In this document: positions 10,511-23,714 of the stretch, piece after piece
How positions within the stretch are numbered: position 1 is the stretch's first letter
How the letters are laid out: each line of letters begins with the position of its first letter
NCBI GenBank assembly: GCA_958298945.1
Contig: OY282610.1
Location: 50,599,667 to 50,663,666, forward strand
Reading direction: 5' to 3'
Source of the DNA: Atherix ibis
Lineage: Eukaryota > Arthropoda > Insecta > Diptera > Athericidae
DNA length: 64,000 nucleotides
Program-made: the position numbers and the translations under genes
Notes under the pieces: model-generated
What the model was told of the DNA's origin: nothing
Seen by the model: the letters and a program-made list of their open reading frames with translations, nothing else
Database searches by the model: none

Positions 10511-12500
10511 TTGCCTGAAAGTGCACAATCATACCCCAAACAAACATCTCCAAAAAACCACCATTTTCATAGAGAAAAACAAATTTTAAGAGAAAGTGGA
10601 CTCAGTGTAATAATTGTTGCCTCCTATTTTTTGAGAAAACTGGGTGCCTGGTGTAAAAATTGGATTTTCGTGAATATTGTCACAAATTTTCGAATTTTTG
10701 TGGTTTTTGGCATATCTTTAGGTGGTCAATTTATTTTGCTTTCAGTAAATAAAAAATTTAATTTTAGGCAATTTTTTTTTAATAGTGCTCACAAAAATTT
10801 ATTCTGAAAGGATATTCCTTTTTCGATCAGGATAATATGGATCTAGAAGGCTATGTTAAAGTGTATGTAATGAAACCATGAAACAAATTGCCATTTTTAT
10901 CCAAAAAAGCAAACTTTATTTTTAAAAAAATAAAGCGAACTTTAGGTATTTTTTTTTAAAACGCCTGGAAAAAATTTTCCTGTAAGGACTTTTTTAGTCC
11001 GATCAGGATAATAAGAATAATTATTAGTTTCACATATGTATGCGCATTAACATCATTAAACAAATTTTCGAAAAAATTTCCTTTTTCATAGAAAAATAGA
11101 AATTTAAAAAAAAATTTAATGATCTTTTGGCAAATTTTTCTCAAAACTCCCACCGAAATTTATCGTGACATGTCATTTTCCTTCCAATCATTATATTAAG
11201 AGTCATAGAAGGTTTGCCGGAAAGTGTGCAATGACACCACAAAATAAATTCTAAAAAACCTTAATTTTTATACAAAAAAAAACGAATTTTAATAAAGAAA
11301 ACAATTAATTTTATGAATTTTTTCTCAAAATCACCAACAAAAATTTATCCAGAAAGGATATTCTCATTCCAATCGAGAAAATATGTATTGGAGAAGCTTT
11401 GTCTGAAAGTACGCAATGACACCATAAAAACAATTCTAAAAACCTTAATTTGTATACAAAAAAAAACGAATTTTAAGAAAGAAAACTATAAATTTTATGA
11501 ATTTTTTCTCAAAATCACCAACAAAAATTTATCCAGAAAGGATATTCTCATTCCAATCGAGAAAATATGTATTGGAGACGCTTTCCCTGAAAGTACGCAA
11601 TGACACCATAAAAACCGTTCTAAAAACCTTAATTTTTATACAAAAAAAAACGAATTTTAAGAAAGAAAACAATTAATTTTATGAATTTTTTCTCAAAATC
11701 ACCAACAAAAATTTATCCAGAAAGGATATTCTCATTCCAATCGAGAAAATATGCATTGGAGAAGCTTTGCCTAAAAGTACGCAATGACACCATAAAAACC
11801 GTTCTAAAAACCTTAATTTTTATACAAAAAAAAAACGAATTTTAAGAAAGAAAACCATAAATTTTATGAATTTTTTCTCAAAATCCCCAACAAAAATTTA
11901 TCCAGAAATGATATTCTCATTCCAATCGAGAAAATATGCATTGGAGAAGCTTTGCCTAAAAGTACTCAATGACACCATAAAAACCGTTCTAAAAACCTTA
12001 ATTTTTATACAAAAAAAACGAATTTTAAGAAAGAAAACAATTAATTTTATGAATTTTTTCTCAAAATCACCAACAAAAATTTATCCAGAAAGGATATTCT
12101 CATTCCAATCGAGAAAATATGCATTGGAGAAGCTTTGCCTAAAAGTACGCAATGACACCATAAAAACCGTTCTAAAAACCTTAATTTTTATACAAAAAAA
12201 ACGAATTTTAAGAAAGAAAACCATAAATTTTATGAATTTTTTCTCAAAATCCCCAACAAAAATTTATCCAGAAATGATATTCTCATTCCAATCGAGAAAA
12301 TATGCATTGGAGAAGCTTTGCCTGAAAGTACGCAATGACACCATAAAAACAATTCTAAAAACCTTAATTTTTATACAAAAAAAATGAATTTTAAGAAAGA
12401 AAACCATAAATTTTATGAATTTTTTCTCAAAACCACCAACAAAAATTTATCCAGAAAGAATTTTCTCATTCCAATAAGAATAATATGAATTGGAGAAGCT
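10511..12500 (+). repeat. HOR unit U8, 1990 bp, E x6
   Basis: D begins GGTTTGCCGGAAAG, a variant seen again only in U26. Two E monomers carry CAAAATCCCCAAC (around 11880 and 12247), and the omega has CCAATAAGAATAAT; both markers recur 2051 bp further on in U9. B has AAAATAAAGCG for AAAATACAGCG. Confidence 0.92.
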
Positions 12501-14551
12501 TTGCCTGAAAGTGCACAATCATACCCCAAACAAACATCTCCAAAAAACCACCATTTTCATAGAGAAAAACAAATTTTAAGAGAAAGTGGACTCAGTGTAA
12601 TAATTGTTGCCTCCTATTTTTTGAGAAAACTGGGTGCCTGGTGTAAAAATTGGATTTTCGTGAATATTGTCACAAATTTTCGAATTTTTGTGGTTTTTTG
12701 CATATCTTTAGGTGGTCAATTTATTTTGCTTTCAGTAAATAAAAAATTTAATTTTAGGCAATTTTTTTTTAATAGTGCTCACAAAAATTTATTCTGAAAG
12801 GATATTCCTTTTTCGATCAGGATAATATGGATCTAGAAGGCTATGTTAAAGTGTATGTAATGAAACCATGAAACAAATTGCCATTTTTATCCAAAAAAGC
12901 AAACTTTATTTTTAAAAAAATACAGCGAACTTTAGGTATTTTTTTTTAAAACGCCTGGAAAAAATTTTCCTGTAAGGTCTTTTTTAGTCCGATCAGGATA
13001 ATAAGAATAATTATTAGTTTCACATATGTATGCGCATTAACAATATTAAACAAATTTTCGAAAAAATTTCCTTTTTCATAGAAAAATAGAAATTTAAAAA
13101 AAAATTTAATGATCTTTTGGCAAATTTTTCTCAAAACTCCCACCGAAATTTATCGTGACATGTCATTTTCCTTCCAATCATTATATTAAGAGTCATAGAA
13201 GGTTTGCCTGAAAGTGTGCAATGACACCACAAAATAAATTCTAAAAAACCTTAATTTTTATACAAAAAAAAACGAATTTTAATAAAGAAAACAATTAATT
13301 TTATGAATTTTTTCTCAAAATCACCAACAAAAATTTATCCAGAAAGGATATTCTCATTCCAATCGAGAAAATATGTATTGGAGAAGCTTTGCCTGAAAGT
13401 ACGCAAAGACACCATAAAAACAATTCTAAAAACCTTAATTTGTATACAAAAAAAAACGAATTTTAAGAAAGAAAACTATAAATTTTATGAATTTTTTCTC
13501 AAAATCACCAACAAAAATTTATCCAGAAAGGATATTCTCATTCCAATCGAGAAAATATGTATTGGAGAAGCTTTGCCTGAAAGTACGCAATGACACCATA
13601 AAAACAATTCTAAAAACCCTAATTTGTATACAAAAAAAACGAATTTAAAGCAAACTTTATTTTTAAAAAAATACAGCGAACTTTAGGTATTTTTTTTTAA
13701 AACGCCTGGAAAAAATTTTCCTGTAAGGACTTTTTTAGTCCGATCAGGATAATAGGAATAATTATTAGTTTCACATATGTATGCGCACTAACATCATTAA
13801 ACAAATTTTCGGAGAAGCTTTGCCTAAAAGTACGCAATGACACCATAAAAACCGTTTTAAAAACCTTAATTTTTATACAAAAAAAACGAATTTTAAGAAA
13901 GAAAACCATAAATTTTATGAATTTTTTCTCAAAATCCCCAACAAAAATTTATCCAGAAATGATATTCTCATTCCAATCGAGAAAATATGCATTGGAGAAG
14001 CTTTGCCTAAAAGTACGCAATGACACCATAAAAACCGTTCTAAAAACCTTAATTTTTATACAAAAAAAACGAATTTTAAGAAAGAAAACAATTAATTTTA
14101 TGAATTTTTTCTCAAAATCACCAACAAAAATTTATCCAGAAAGGATATTCTCATTCCAATCGAGAAAATATGCATTGGAGAAGCTTTGCCTAAAAGTACG
14201 CAATGACACCATAAAAACCGTTCTAAAAACCTTCATTTTTATACAAAAAAAACGAATTTTAAGAAAGAAAACCATAAATTTTATGAATTTTTTCTCAAAA
14301 TCCCCAACAAAAATTTATCCAGAAATGATATTCTCATTCCAATCGAGAAAATATGCATTGGAGAAGCTTTGCCTGAAAGTACGCAATGACACCATAAAAA
14401 CAATTCTAAAAACCTTAATTTTTATACAAAAAAAATGAATTTTAAGAAAGAAAACCATAAATTTTATGAATTTTTTCTCAAAACCACCAACAAAAATTTA
14501 TCCAGAAAGAATTTTCTCATTCCAATAAGAATAATATGAATTGGAGAAGCT
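12501..14551 (+). repeat. HOR unit U9, 2051 bp, composite with an out-of-register insertion
   Basis: The sequence runs A, B, C, D, one full E, then an E truncated at 13646 after about 74 bp, then a 165-bp B/C fragment (13647-13811), then four E monomers. It is the only unit whose length does not fit the monomer step, being about 61 bp more than an E x6 unit. The E monomers after the fragment copy those of U8. Confidence 0.92.
13647..13811 (+). repeat. 165-bp ectopic B/C fragment at a duplication junction
   Basis: The fragment starts at AAAGCAAACTTTATTTTT (middle of B) and stops at AACAAATTTTCG (middle of C), then joins directly to GGAGAAGCTTTGCC of an E monomer. It has the same length as 16017-16181 in U11 and I found no mismatch to it. 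It carries GATAATAGGAATAATTATT and GCGCACTAAC, variants otherwise seen only in U11 and U13. The left joint shares AAA or so with E; the right joint shares G. Confidence 0.9.
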
Positions 14552-15621
14552 TTGCCTGAAAGTGCACAATCATACCCCAAACAAACATCTCCAAAAAACC
14601 ACCATTTTCATAGAGAAAAACAAATTTTAAGAGAAAGTGGACTCAGTGTAATAATTGTTGCCTCCTATTTTTTGAGAAAACTGGGTGCCTGGTGTAAAAA
14701 TTGGATTTTCGTGAATATTGTCACAAATTTTCGAATTTTTGTGGTTTTTTGCATATCTTTAGGTGGTCAATTTATTTTGCTTTCAGTAAATAAAAAATTT
14801 AATTTTAGGCAATTTTTTTTTAATAGTGCTCACAAAAATTTATTCTGAAAGGATATTCCTTTTTCGATCAGGATAATATGGATCTAGAAGGCTATGTTAA
14901 AGTGTATGTAATGAAACCATGAAACAAATTGCCATTTTTATCCAAAAAAGCAAACTTTATTTTTAAAAAAATACAGCGAACTTTAGGTATTTTTTTTTAA
15001 AACGCCTGGAAAAAATTTTCCTGTAAGGACTTTTTTAGTCCGATCAGGATAATAAGAATAATTATTAGTTTCACATATGTATGCGCATTAACATTATTAA
15101 ACAAATTTTCGAAAAAATTTCCTTTTTCATAGAAAAATAGAAATTTAAAAAAAAATTTAATGATCTTTTGGCAAATTTTTCTCAAAACTCCCACCGAAAT
15201 TTATCGTGACATGTCATTTTCCTTCCAATCATTATATTAAGAGTCATAGAAGGTTTGCCTGAAAGTGTGCAATGACACCACAAAATAAATTCTAAAAAAC
15301 CTGAATTTTTATACAAAAAAAACGAATTTTAATAAAGAAAACAATTAATTTTATGAATTTTTTCTCAAAATCACCAACAAAAATTTATCCAGAAAGGATA
15401 TTCTCATTCCAATCGAGAAAATATGTATTGGAGAAGCTTTGCCTGAAAGTACGCAATGACACCATAAAAACAATTCTAAAAACCTTAATTTTTATACAAA
15501 AAAAACTAATTTTAAGAAAGAAAACCATAAATTTTATGAATTTTTTCTCAAAACCACCAACAAAAATTTATCCAGAAAGAATTTTCTCATTCCAATGAGA
15601 ATAATATGAATCGGAGAAGCT
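14552..15621 (+). repeat. HOR unit U10, 1070 bp, E x1 (shortest unit)
   Basis: Only one monomer separates D from the next A. It is a hybrid, starting as alpha (GTATTGGAGAAGC, GCCTGAAAG, ACAATTC) and ending as omega (CTCAAAACCACC, AATGAGAATAATATGAATCGG). It therefore looks like the product of an unequal exchange that removed the interior of an E block. The GAATCGG ending resembles U1 and U2. Confidence 0.93.
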
Positions 15622-17239
15622 TTGCCTGAAAGTGCACAATCATACCCCAAACAAACATCTCCAAAAAACCACCATTTTCATAGAGAAAAACAAATTTTAA
15701 GAGAAAGTGGACTCAGTGTAATAATTGTTGCCTCCTATTTTTTGAGAAAACTGGGTGCCTGGTGTAAAAATTGGATTTTCGTGAATATTGTCACAAATTT
15801 TCGAATTTTTGTGGTTTTTTGCATATCTTTAGGTGGTCAATTTATTTTGCTTTCAGTAAATAAAAAATTTAATTTTAGGCAATTTTTTTTTAATAGTGCT
15901 CACAAAAATTTATTCTGAAAGGATATTCCTTTTTCGATCAGGATAATATGGATCTAGAAGGCTATGTTAAAGTGTATGTAATGAAACCATGAAACAAATT
16001 GCCATTTTTATCCAAAAAAGCAAACTTTATTTTTAAAAAAATACAGCGAACTTTAGGTATTTTTTTTTAAAACGCCTGGAAAAAATTTTCCTGTAAGGAC
16101 TTTTTTAGTCCGATCAGGATAATAGGAATAATTATTAGTTTCACATATGTATGCGCACTAACATCATTAAACAAATTTTCGAAAAAATTTCCTTTTTCAT
16201 AGAAAAATAGAAATTTAAAAAAAAATTTAATGATCTTTTGGCAAATTTTTCTCAAAACTCCCACCGAAATTTATCGTGACATGTCATTTTCCTTCCAATC
16301 ATTATATTAAGAGTCATAGAAGGTTTGCCTGAAAGTGTGCAATGACACCACAAAATAAATTCTAAAAAACCTTAATTTTTATACAAAAAAAACGAATTTT
16401 AATAAAGAAAACAATTAATTTTATGAATTTTTTCTCAAAATCACCAACAAAAATTTATCTAGAAAAGATATTCTCATTCCAATCGAGAAAATATGTATTG
16501 GAGAGCTTTGCCTGAAAGTACGCAATGACACCATAAAAACAATTCTAAAAACCTTAATTTGTATACAAAAAAAAACGAATTTTAAGAAAGAAAACACTAA
16601 ATTTTATGAATTTTTTCTCAAAATCACCAACAAAAATTTATCCAGAAAGGATATTCTTATTCCAATCGAGAAAATATGTATTGGAGAAGCTTGCCTGAAA
16701 GTACGCAATGACACCATAAAAACAATTCTAAAAACCTTAATTTGTATACAAAAAAAAACGAATTTTAGGAAAGAAAACTATAAATTTTATGAATTTTTTC
16801 TCAAAATCACCAACAAAAATTTATCCAGAAAGGATATTCTCATTCCAATCGAGAAAATATGCATTGGAGAAGCTTTGCCTAAAAGTACGCAATGACACCA
16901 TAAAAACCGTTCTAAAAACCTTAATTTTTATACAAAAAAAACGAATTTTAAGAAAGAAAACCATAAATTTTATGAATTTTTTCTCAAAATCACCAACAAA
17001 AATTTATCCAGAAATGATATTCTCATTCCAATCGAGAAAATATGCATTGGAGAAGCTTTGCCTGAAAGTACGCCATGACACCATAAAAACAATTCTAAAA
17101 ACCTGAATTTTTATACAAAAAAATGAATTTTAAGAAAGAAAACCATAAATTTTATGAATTTTTTCTCAAAACCACCAACAAAAATTTATCCAGAAAGAAT
17201 TTTCTCATTCCAATGAGAATAATATGAATTGGAGAAGCT
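15622..17239 (+). repeat. HOR unit U11, 1618 bp, E x4
   Basis: Markers shared with U13 are GATAATAGGAATAATT and GCGCACTAAC in B/C, TTTATCTAGAAAAGAT in D, and the core deletions GGAGAGCTTTGCC and GAGAAGCTTGCC in E. The first core deletion removes an AAGCTT, while the TCTAGA in D is extra. B/C of this unit matches the fragment in U9. Confidence 0.94.
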
Positions 17240-18858
17240 TTGCCTGAAAGTGCACAATCATACCCCAAACAAACATCTCCAAAAAACCACCATTTTCATA
17301 GAGAAAAACAAATTTTAAGAGAAAGTGGACTCAGTGTAATAATTGTTGCCTCCTATTTTTTGAGAAAACTGGGTGCCTGGTGTAAAAATTGGATTTTCGT
17401 GAATATTGTCACAATTTTCGAATTTTTGTGGTTTTTTGCATATCTTTAGGTGGTCAATTTATTTTGCTTTCAGTAAATAAAAAATTTAATTTTAGGCAAT
17501 TTTTTTTTAATAGTGCTCACAAAAATTTATTCTGAAAGGATATTCCTTTTTCGATCAGAATAATATGGATCTAGAAGGCTATGTTAAAGTGTATGTAATG
17601 AAACCATGAAACAAATTGCCATTTTTATCCAAAAAAGCAAACTTTATTTTTAAAAAAATACAGCGAACTTTAGGTATTTTTTTTTAAAACGCCTGGAAAA
17701 AATTTTCCTGTAAGGACTTTTTTAGTCCGATCAGGATAATAAGAATAATTATTAGTTTCACATATGTATGCGCATTAACATCATTAAGCAAATTTTCGAA
17801 AAAATTTCCTTTTTCATAGAAAAATAGAAATTTAAAAAAAAAATTAATCATCTTTTGGCAAATTTTTCTCAAAACTCCCACCGAAATTTATCGTGACATG
17901 TCATTTTCCTTCCAATCATTATATTAAGAGTCATAGAAGGTTTGCCCAAAAGTGTGCAATGACACCACAAAATAAATTCTAAAAAACCTTAATTTTTATA
18001 CAAAAAAAACGAATTTTAATAAAGAAAACAATTAATTTTATGAATTTTTTCTCAAAATCACCAACAAAAATTTATCCAGAAAGGATATTCTCATTCCAAT
18101 CGAGAAAATATGTATTGGAGAAGCTTTGCCTAAAAGTACGCAATGACACCATAAAAACAATTCTAAAAACCTTAATTTGTATACAAAAAAAAACGAATTT
18201 TAAGAAAGAAAACTATACATTTTATGAATTTTTTCTCAAAATCACCAACAAAAATTTATCCAGAAAGGATATTCTCATTCCAATCGAGAAAATATGTATT
18301 GGAGAAGCTTTGCCTGAAAGTACGCAATGACACCATAAAAACAATTCTAAAAACCTTAATTTGTATACAAAAAAAACGAATTTTAGGAAAGAAAACTATA
18401 AATTTTATGAATTTTTTCTCAAAATCACCAACAAAAATTTATCCAGAAAGGATATTCTCATTCCAATCGAGAAAATATGCATTGGAGAAGCTTTGCCTAA
18501 AAGTACGCAATGGCGCCATAAAAACCGTTCTAAAAACCTTAATTTTTATACAAAAAAAACGAATTTTAAGAAAGAAAACCATAAATTTTATGAATTTTTT
18601 CTCAAAATCACCAACAAAAATTTATCCAGAAATGATATTCTCATTCCAATCGAGAAAATATGCATTGGAGAAGCTTTGCCTGAAAGTACGCAATGACACC
18701 ATAAAAACAATTCTAAAAACCTTAATTTTTATACAAAAAAAATGAATTTTAAGAAAGAAAACCATAAATTTTATGAATTTTTTCTCAAAACCACCAACAA
18801 AAATTTATCCAGAAAGAATTTTCTCATTCCAATGAGAATAATATGAATTGGAGAAGCT
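17240..18858 (+). repeat. HOR unit U12, 1619 bp, E x4
   Basis: Markers shared with U14 include one deleted base in A (TTGTCACAATTTTCG), ATTAAGCAAATTTTCG in C, AAAATTAATCATCTTTTGG in C, TTGCCCAAAAGTG in D, ACTATACATTTTATG in an E, and CAATGGCGCCATAAAA in another E. None of these occurs in U11, so U11-U12 is a distinguishable pair. Confidence 0.94.
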
Positions 18859-20477
18859 TTGCCTGAAAGTGCACAATCATACCCCAAACAAACATCTCCA
18901 AAAAACCACCATTTTCATAGAGAAAAACAAATTTTAAGAGAAAGTGGACTCAGTGTAATAATTGTTGCCTCCTATTTTTTGAGAAAACTGGGTGCCTGGT
19001 GTAAAAATTGGATTTTCGTGAATATTGTCACAAATTTTCGAATTTTTGTGGTTTTTTGCATATCTTTAGGTGGTCAATTTATTTTGCTTTCAGTAAATAA
19101 AAAATTTAATTTTAGGCAATTTTTTTTTAATAGTGCTCACAAAAATTTATTCTGAAAGGATATTCCTTTTTCGATCAGGATAATATGGATCTAGAAGGCT
19201 ATGTTAAAGTGTATGTAATGAAACCATGAAACAAATTGCCATTTTTATCCAAAAAAGCAAACTTTATTTTTAAAAAAATACAGCGAACTTTAGGTATTTT
19301 TTTTTAAAACGCCTGGAAAAAATTTTCCTGTAAGGACTTTTTTAGTCCGATCAGGATAATAGGAATAATTATTAGTTTCACATATGTATGCGCACTAACA
19401 TCATTAAACAAATTTTCGAAAAAATTTCCTTTTTCATAGAAAAATAGAAATTTAAAAAAAAATTTAATGATCTTTTGGCAAATTTTTCTCAAAACTCCCA
19501 CCGAAATTTATCGTGACATGTCATTTTCCTTCCAATCATTATATTAAGAGTCATAGAAGGTTTGCCTGAAAGTGTGCAATGACACCACAAAATAAATTCT
19601 AAAAAACCTTAATTTTTATACAAAAAAAACGAATTTTAATAAAGAAAACAATTAATTTTATGAATTTTTTCTCAAAATCACCAACAAAAATTTATCTAGA
19701 AAAGATATTCTCATTCCAATCGAGAAAATATGTATTGGAGAGCTTTGCCTGAAAGTACGCAATGACACCATAAAAACAATTCTAAAAACCTTAATTTGTA
19801 TACAAAAAAAAACGAATTTTAAGAAAGAAAACACTAAATTTTATGAATTTTTTCTCAAAATCACCAACAAAAATTTATCCAGAAAGGATATTCTTATTCC
19901 AATCGAGAAAATATGTATTGGAGAAGCTTGCCTGAAAGTACGCAATGACACCATAAAAACAATTCTAAAAACCTTAATTTGTATACAAAAAAAAACGAAT
20001 TTTAGGAAAGAAAACTATAAATTTTATGAATTTTTTCTCAAAATCACCAACAAAAATTTATCCAGAAAGGATATTCTCATTCCAATCGAGAAAATATGCA
20101 TTGGAGAAGCTTTGCCTAAAAGTACGCAATGACACCATAAAAACCGTTCTAAAAACCTTAATTTTTATACAAAAAAAACGAATTTTAAGAAAGAAAACCA
20201 TAAATTTTATGAATTTTTTCTCAAAATCACCAACAAAAATTTATCCAGAAATGATATTCTCATTCCAATCGAGAAAATATGCATTGGAGAAGCTTTGCCT
20301 GAAAGTACGCCATGACACCATAAAAACAATTCTAAAAACCTGAATTTTTATACAAAAAAAATGAATTTTAAGAAAGAAAACCATAAATTTTATGAATTTT
20401 TTCTCAAAACCACCAACAAAAATTTATCCAGAAAGAATTTTCTCATTCCAATGAGAATAATATGAATTGGAGAAGCT
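18859..20477 (+). repeat. HOR unit U13, 1619 bp, E x4 (copy of U11)
   Basis: The unit reproduces the U11 markers at an offset of 3237-3238 bp. The CGCCATGACACC variant near its end (around 20310) matches the one near 17072, and the one length difference I could place is an A run (eight instead of seven A before TGAATTTTAAG). Confidence 0.94.
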
Positions 20478-22096
20478 TTGCCTGAAAGTGCACAATCATA
20501 CCCCAAACAAACATCTCCAAAAAACCACCATTTTCATAGAGAAAAACAAATTTTAAGAGAAAGTGGACTCAGTGTAATAATTGTTGCCTCCTATTTTTTG
20601 AGAAAACTGGGTGCCTGGTGTAAAAATTGGATTTTCGTGAATATTGTCACAATTTTCGAATTTTTGTGGTTTTTTGCATATCTTTAGGTGGTCAATTTAT
20701 TTTGCTTTCAGTAAATAAAAAATTTAATTTTAGGCAATTTTTTTTTAATAGTGCTCACAAAAATTTATTCTGAAAGGATATTCCTTTTTCGATCAGAATA
20801 ATATGGATCTAGAAGGCTATGTTAAAGTGTATGTAATGAAACCATGAAACAAATTGCCATTTTTATCCAAAAAAGCAAACTTTATTTTTAAAAAAATACA
20901 GCGAACTTTAGGTATTTTTTTTTAAAACGCCTGGAAAAAATTTTCCTGTAAGGACTTTTTTAGTCCGATCAGGATAATAAGAATAATTATTAGTTTCACA
21001 TATGTATGCGCATTAACATCATTAAGCAAATTTTCGAAAAAATTTCCTTTTTCATAGAAAAATAGAAATTTAAAAAAAAAATTAATCATCTTTTGGCAAA
21101 TTTTTCTCAAAACTCCCACCGAAATTTATCGTGACATGTCATTTTCCTTCCAATCATTATATTAAGAGTCATAGAAGGTTTGCCCAAAAGTGTGCAATGA
21201 CACCACAAAATAAATTCTAAAAAACCTTAATTTTTATACAAAAAAAACGAATTTTAATAAAGAAAACAATTAATTTTATGAATTTTTTCTCAAAATCACC
21301 AACAAAAATTTATCCAGAAAGGATATTCTCATTCCAATCGAGAAAATATGTATTGGAGAAGCTTTGCCTAAAAGTACGCAATGACACCATAAAAACAATT
21401 CTAAAAACCTTAATTTGTATACAAAAAAAAACGAATTTTAAGAAAGAAAACTATACATTTTATGAATTTTTTCTCAAAATCACCAACAAAAATTTATCCA
21501 GAAAGGATATTCTCATTCCAATCGAGAAAATATGTATTGGAGAAGCTTTGCCTGAAAGTACGCAATGACACCATAAAAACAATTCTAAAAACCTTAATTT
21601 GTATACAAAAAAAACGAATTTTAGGAAAGAAAACTATAAATTTTATGAATTTTTTCTCAAAATCACCAACAAAAATTTATCCAGAAAGGATATTCTCATT
21701 CCAATCGAGAAAATATGCATTGGAGAAGCTTTGCCTAAAAGTACGCAATGGCGCCATAAAAACCGTTCTAAAAACCTTAATTTTTATACAAAAAAAACGA
21801 ATTTTAAGAAAGAAAACCATAAATTTTATGAATTTTTTCTCAAAATCACCAACAAAAATTTATCCAGAAATGATATTCTCATTCCAATCGAGAAAATATG
21901 CATTGGAGAAGCTTTGCCTGAAAGTACGCAATGACACCATAAAAACAATTCTAAAAACCTTAATTTTTATACAAAAAAAATGAATTTTAAGAAAGAAAAC
22001 CATAAATTTTATGAATTTTTTCTCAAAACCACCAACAAAAATTTATCCAGAAAGAATTTTCTCATTCCAATGAGAATAATATGAATTGGAGAAGCT
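20478..22096 (+). repeat. HOR unit U14, 1619 bp, E x4 (copy of U12)
   Basis: The unit reproduces every U12 marker, including the A deletion, the C changes and the GGCGCC in E (around 21750). It closes the second copy of the two-HOR duplication. Confidence 0.94.
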
Positions 22097-23714
22097 TTGC
22101 CTGAAAGTGCACAATCATACCCCAAACAAACATCTCCAAAAAACTACCATTTTCATAGAGAAAAACAAATTTTAAGAGAAAGTGGACTCAGTGTAATAAT
22201 TGTTGCCTCCTATTTTTTGAGAAAACTGGGTGCCTGGTGTAAAAATTGGATTTTCGTGAATATTGTCACAAATTTTCGAATTTTTGTGGTTTTTTGCATA
22301 TCTTTAGGTGGTCAATTTATTTTGCTTTCAGTAAATAAAAAATTTAATTTTAGGCAATTTTTTTTAATAGTGCTCACAAAAATTTATTCTGAAAGGATAT
22401 TCCTTTTTCGATCAGGATAATATGGATCTAGAAGGCTATGTTAAAGTGTATGTAATGAAACCATGAAACAAATTGCCATTTTTATCCAAAAAAGCAAACT
22501 TTATTTTTAAAAAAATACAGCGAACTTTAGGTATTTTTTTTTAAAACGCCTGGAAAAAATTTTCCTGTAAGGACTTTTTTAGTCCGATCAGGATAATAAG
22601 AATAATTATTAGTTTCACATATGTATGCGCATTAACATCATTAAACAAATTTTCGAAAAAATTTCCTTTTTCATAGAAAAATAGAAATTTAAAAAAAAAT
22701 TTAATGATCTTTTGGCAAATTTTTCTCAAAACTCCCACCGAAATTTATCGTGACATGTCATTTTCCTTCCAATCATTATATTAAGAGTCATAGAAGGTTT
22801 GCCTGAAAGTGTGCAATGACACCACAAAATAAATTCTAAAAAACCTTAATTTTTATACAAAAAAAACGAATTTTAATAAAGAAAACAATTAATTTTATGA
22901 ATTTTTTCTCAAAATCACCAACAAAAATTTATCCAGAAAGGATATTCTCATTCCAATCGAGAAAATATGTATTGGAGAAGCTTTGCCTGAAAGTACGCAA
23001 TGACACCATAAAAACAATTCTAAAAACCTTAATTTGTATACAAAAAAAACGAATTTTAAGAAAGAAAACTATAAATTTTATGAATTTTTTCTCAAAATCA
23101 CCAACAAAAATTTATCCAGAAAGGATATTCTCATTCCAATCGAGAAAATATGCATTGGAAAAGCTTCGCCTTAAAGTACGCAATGACACCATAAAAACCG
23201 TTCTAAAAACCTTAATTTTTATACAAAAAAAACGAATTTTAATAAAGAAAACAATTAATTTTATGAATTTTTTCTCAAAATCACCAACAAAAATTTATCC
23301 AGAAAGGAAATTCTCATTCCAATCGAGAAAATATGCATTGGAGAAGCTTTGCCTAAAAGTACGCAATGACACCATAAAAACCGTTCTAAAAACCTTAATT
23401 TTTATACAAAAAAAACGAATTTTAAGAAAGAAAACCATAAATTTTATGAATTTTTTCTCAAAATCACCAACAAAAATTTATCCAGAAATGATATTCTCAT
23501 TCCAATCGAGAAAATATGCATTGAAGAAGCTTTGCCTGAAAGTACGCAATGACACCATAAAAACAATTCTAAAAACCTTAATTTTTATACAAAAAAAATG
23601 AATTTTAAGAAAGAAAACCATAAATTTTATGAATTTTTTCTCAAAACCACCAACAAAAATTTATCCAGAAAGAATTTTCTCATTCCAATGAGAATAATAT
23701 GAATTGGAGAAGCT
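22097..23714 (+). repeat. HOR unit U15, 1618 bp, E x4
   Basis: A has AAAAAACTACCATTTT and a T run one base short (GGCAATTTTTTTTAATAG), a length shared with U22-U24. The E block carries AAAAGCTTCGCCTTAAAG (23159), GAAAGGAAATTCTC (23307) and GCATTGAAGAAGC (around 23520), all of which recur in U16. Four in-phase 183-bp monomers leave an open frame of 234 codons (22897-23601). Confidence 0.93.

Larger units (their letters stand above)
11761..15500 (+). repeat. 2051-bp tandem duplication, U8-U9 into U9-U10
   Basis: The CCCCAAC markers (about 11884 to 13935, and 12250 to 14301), the CCAATAAGAATAAT omega (about 12470 to 14521), the A starts (12501 to 14552) and D (13303 to 15353) all recur at about 2051 bp. 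The left edge of the second copy is the joint at 13811/13812, which carries the 165-bp fragment. Similarity ends within the hybrid E of U10. Confidence 0.82.
15612..22096 (+). repeat. Two-HOR tandem duplication, U11-U12 / U13-U14 (period 3238 bp)
   Basis: Every private marker of U11 and U12 recurs in U13 and U14 in the same order. The only difference I could place by eye is one A in a homopolymer (around 17116 versus 20354). Upstream, U10 ends GAATCGGAG while the junction copy ends GAATTGGAG, which places the left edge at about 15612. Confidence 0.92.

Noticed and set aside
13697..13909. A distinct 70-codon minus-strand gene
   Set aside because: It is a chimera formed by the joint at 13811/13812 between a B/C fragment and an E monomer.
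22897..23601. Long multi-monomer open frames of 173-279 codons as a repeat-protein gene
   Set aside because: The frame depends on A-run length, starts at arbitrary ATGs in the monomer, has no promoter, splice or polyadenylation context, and the residues reflect AT-rich sequence (K, N, I, F).
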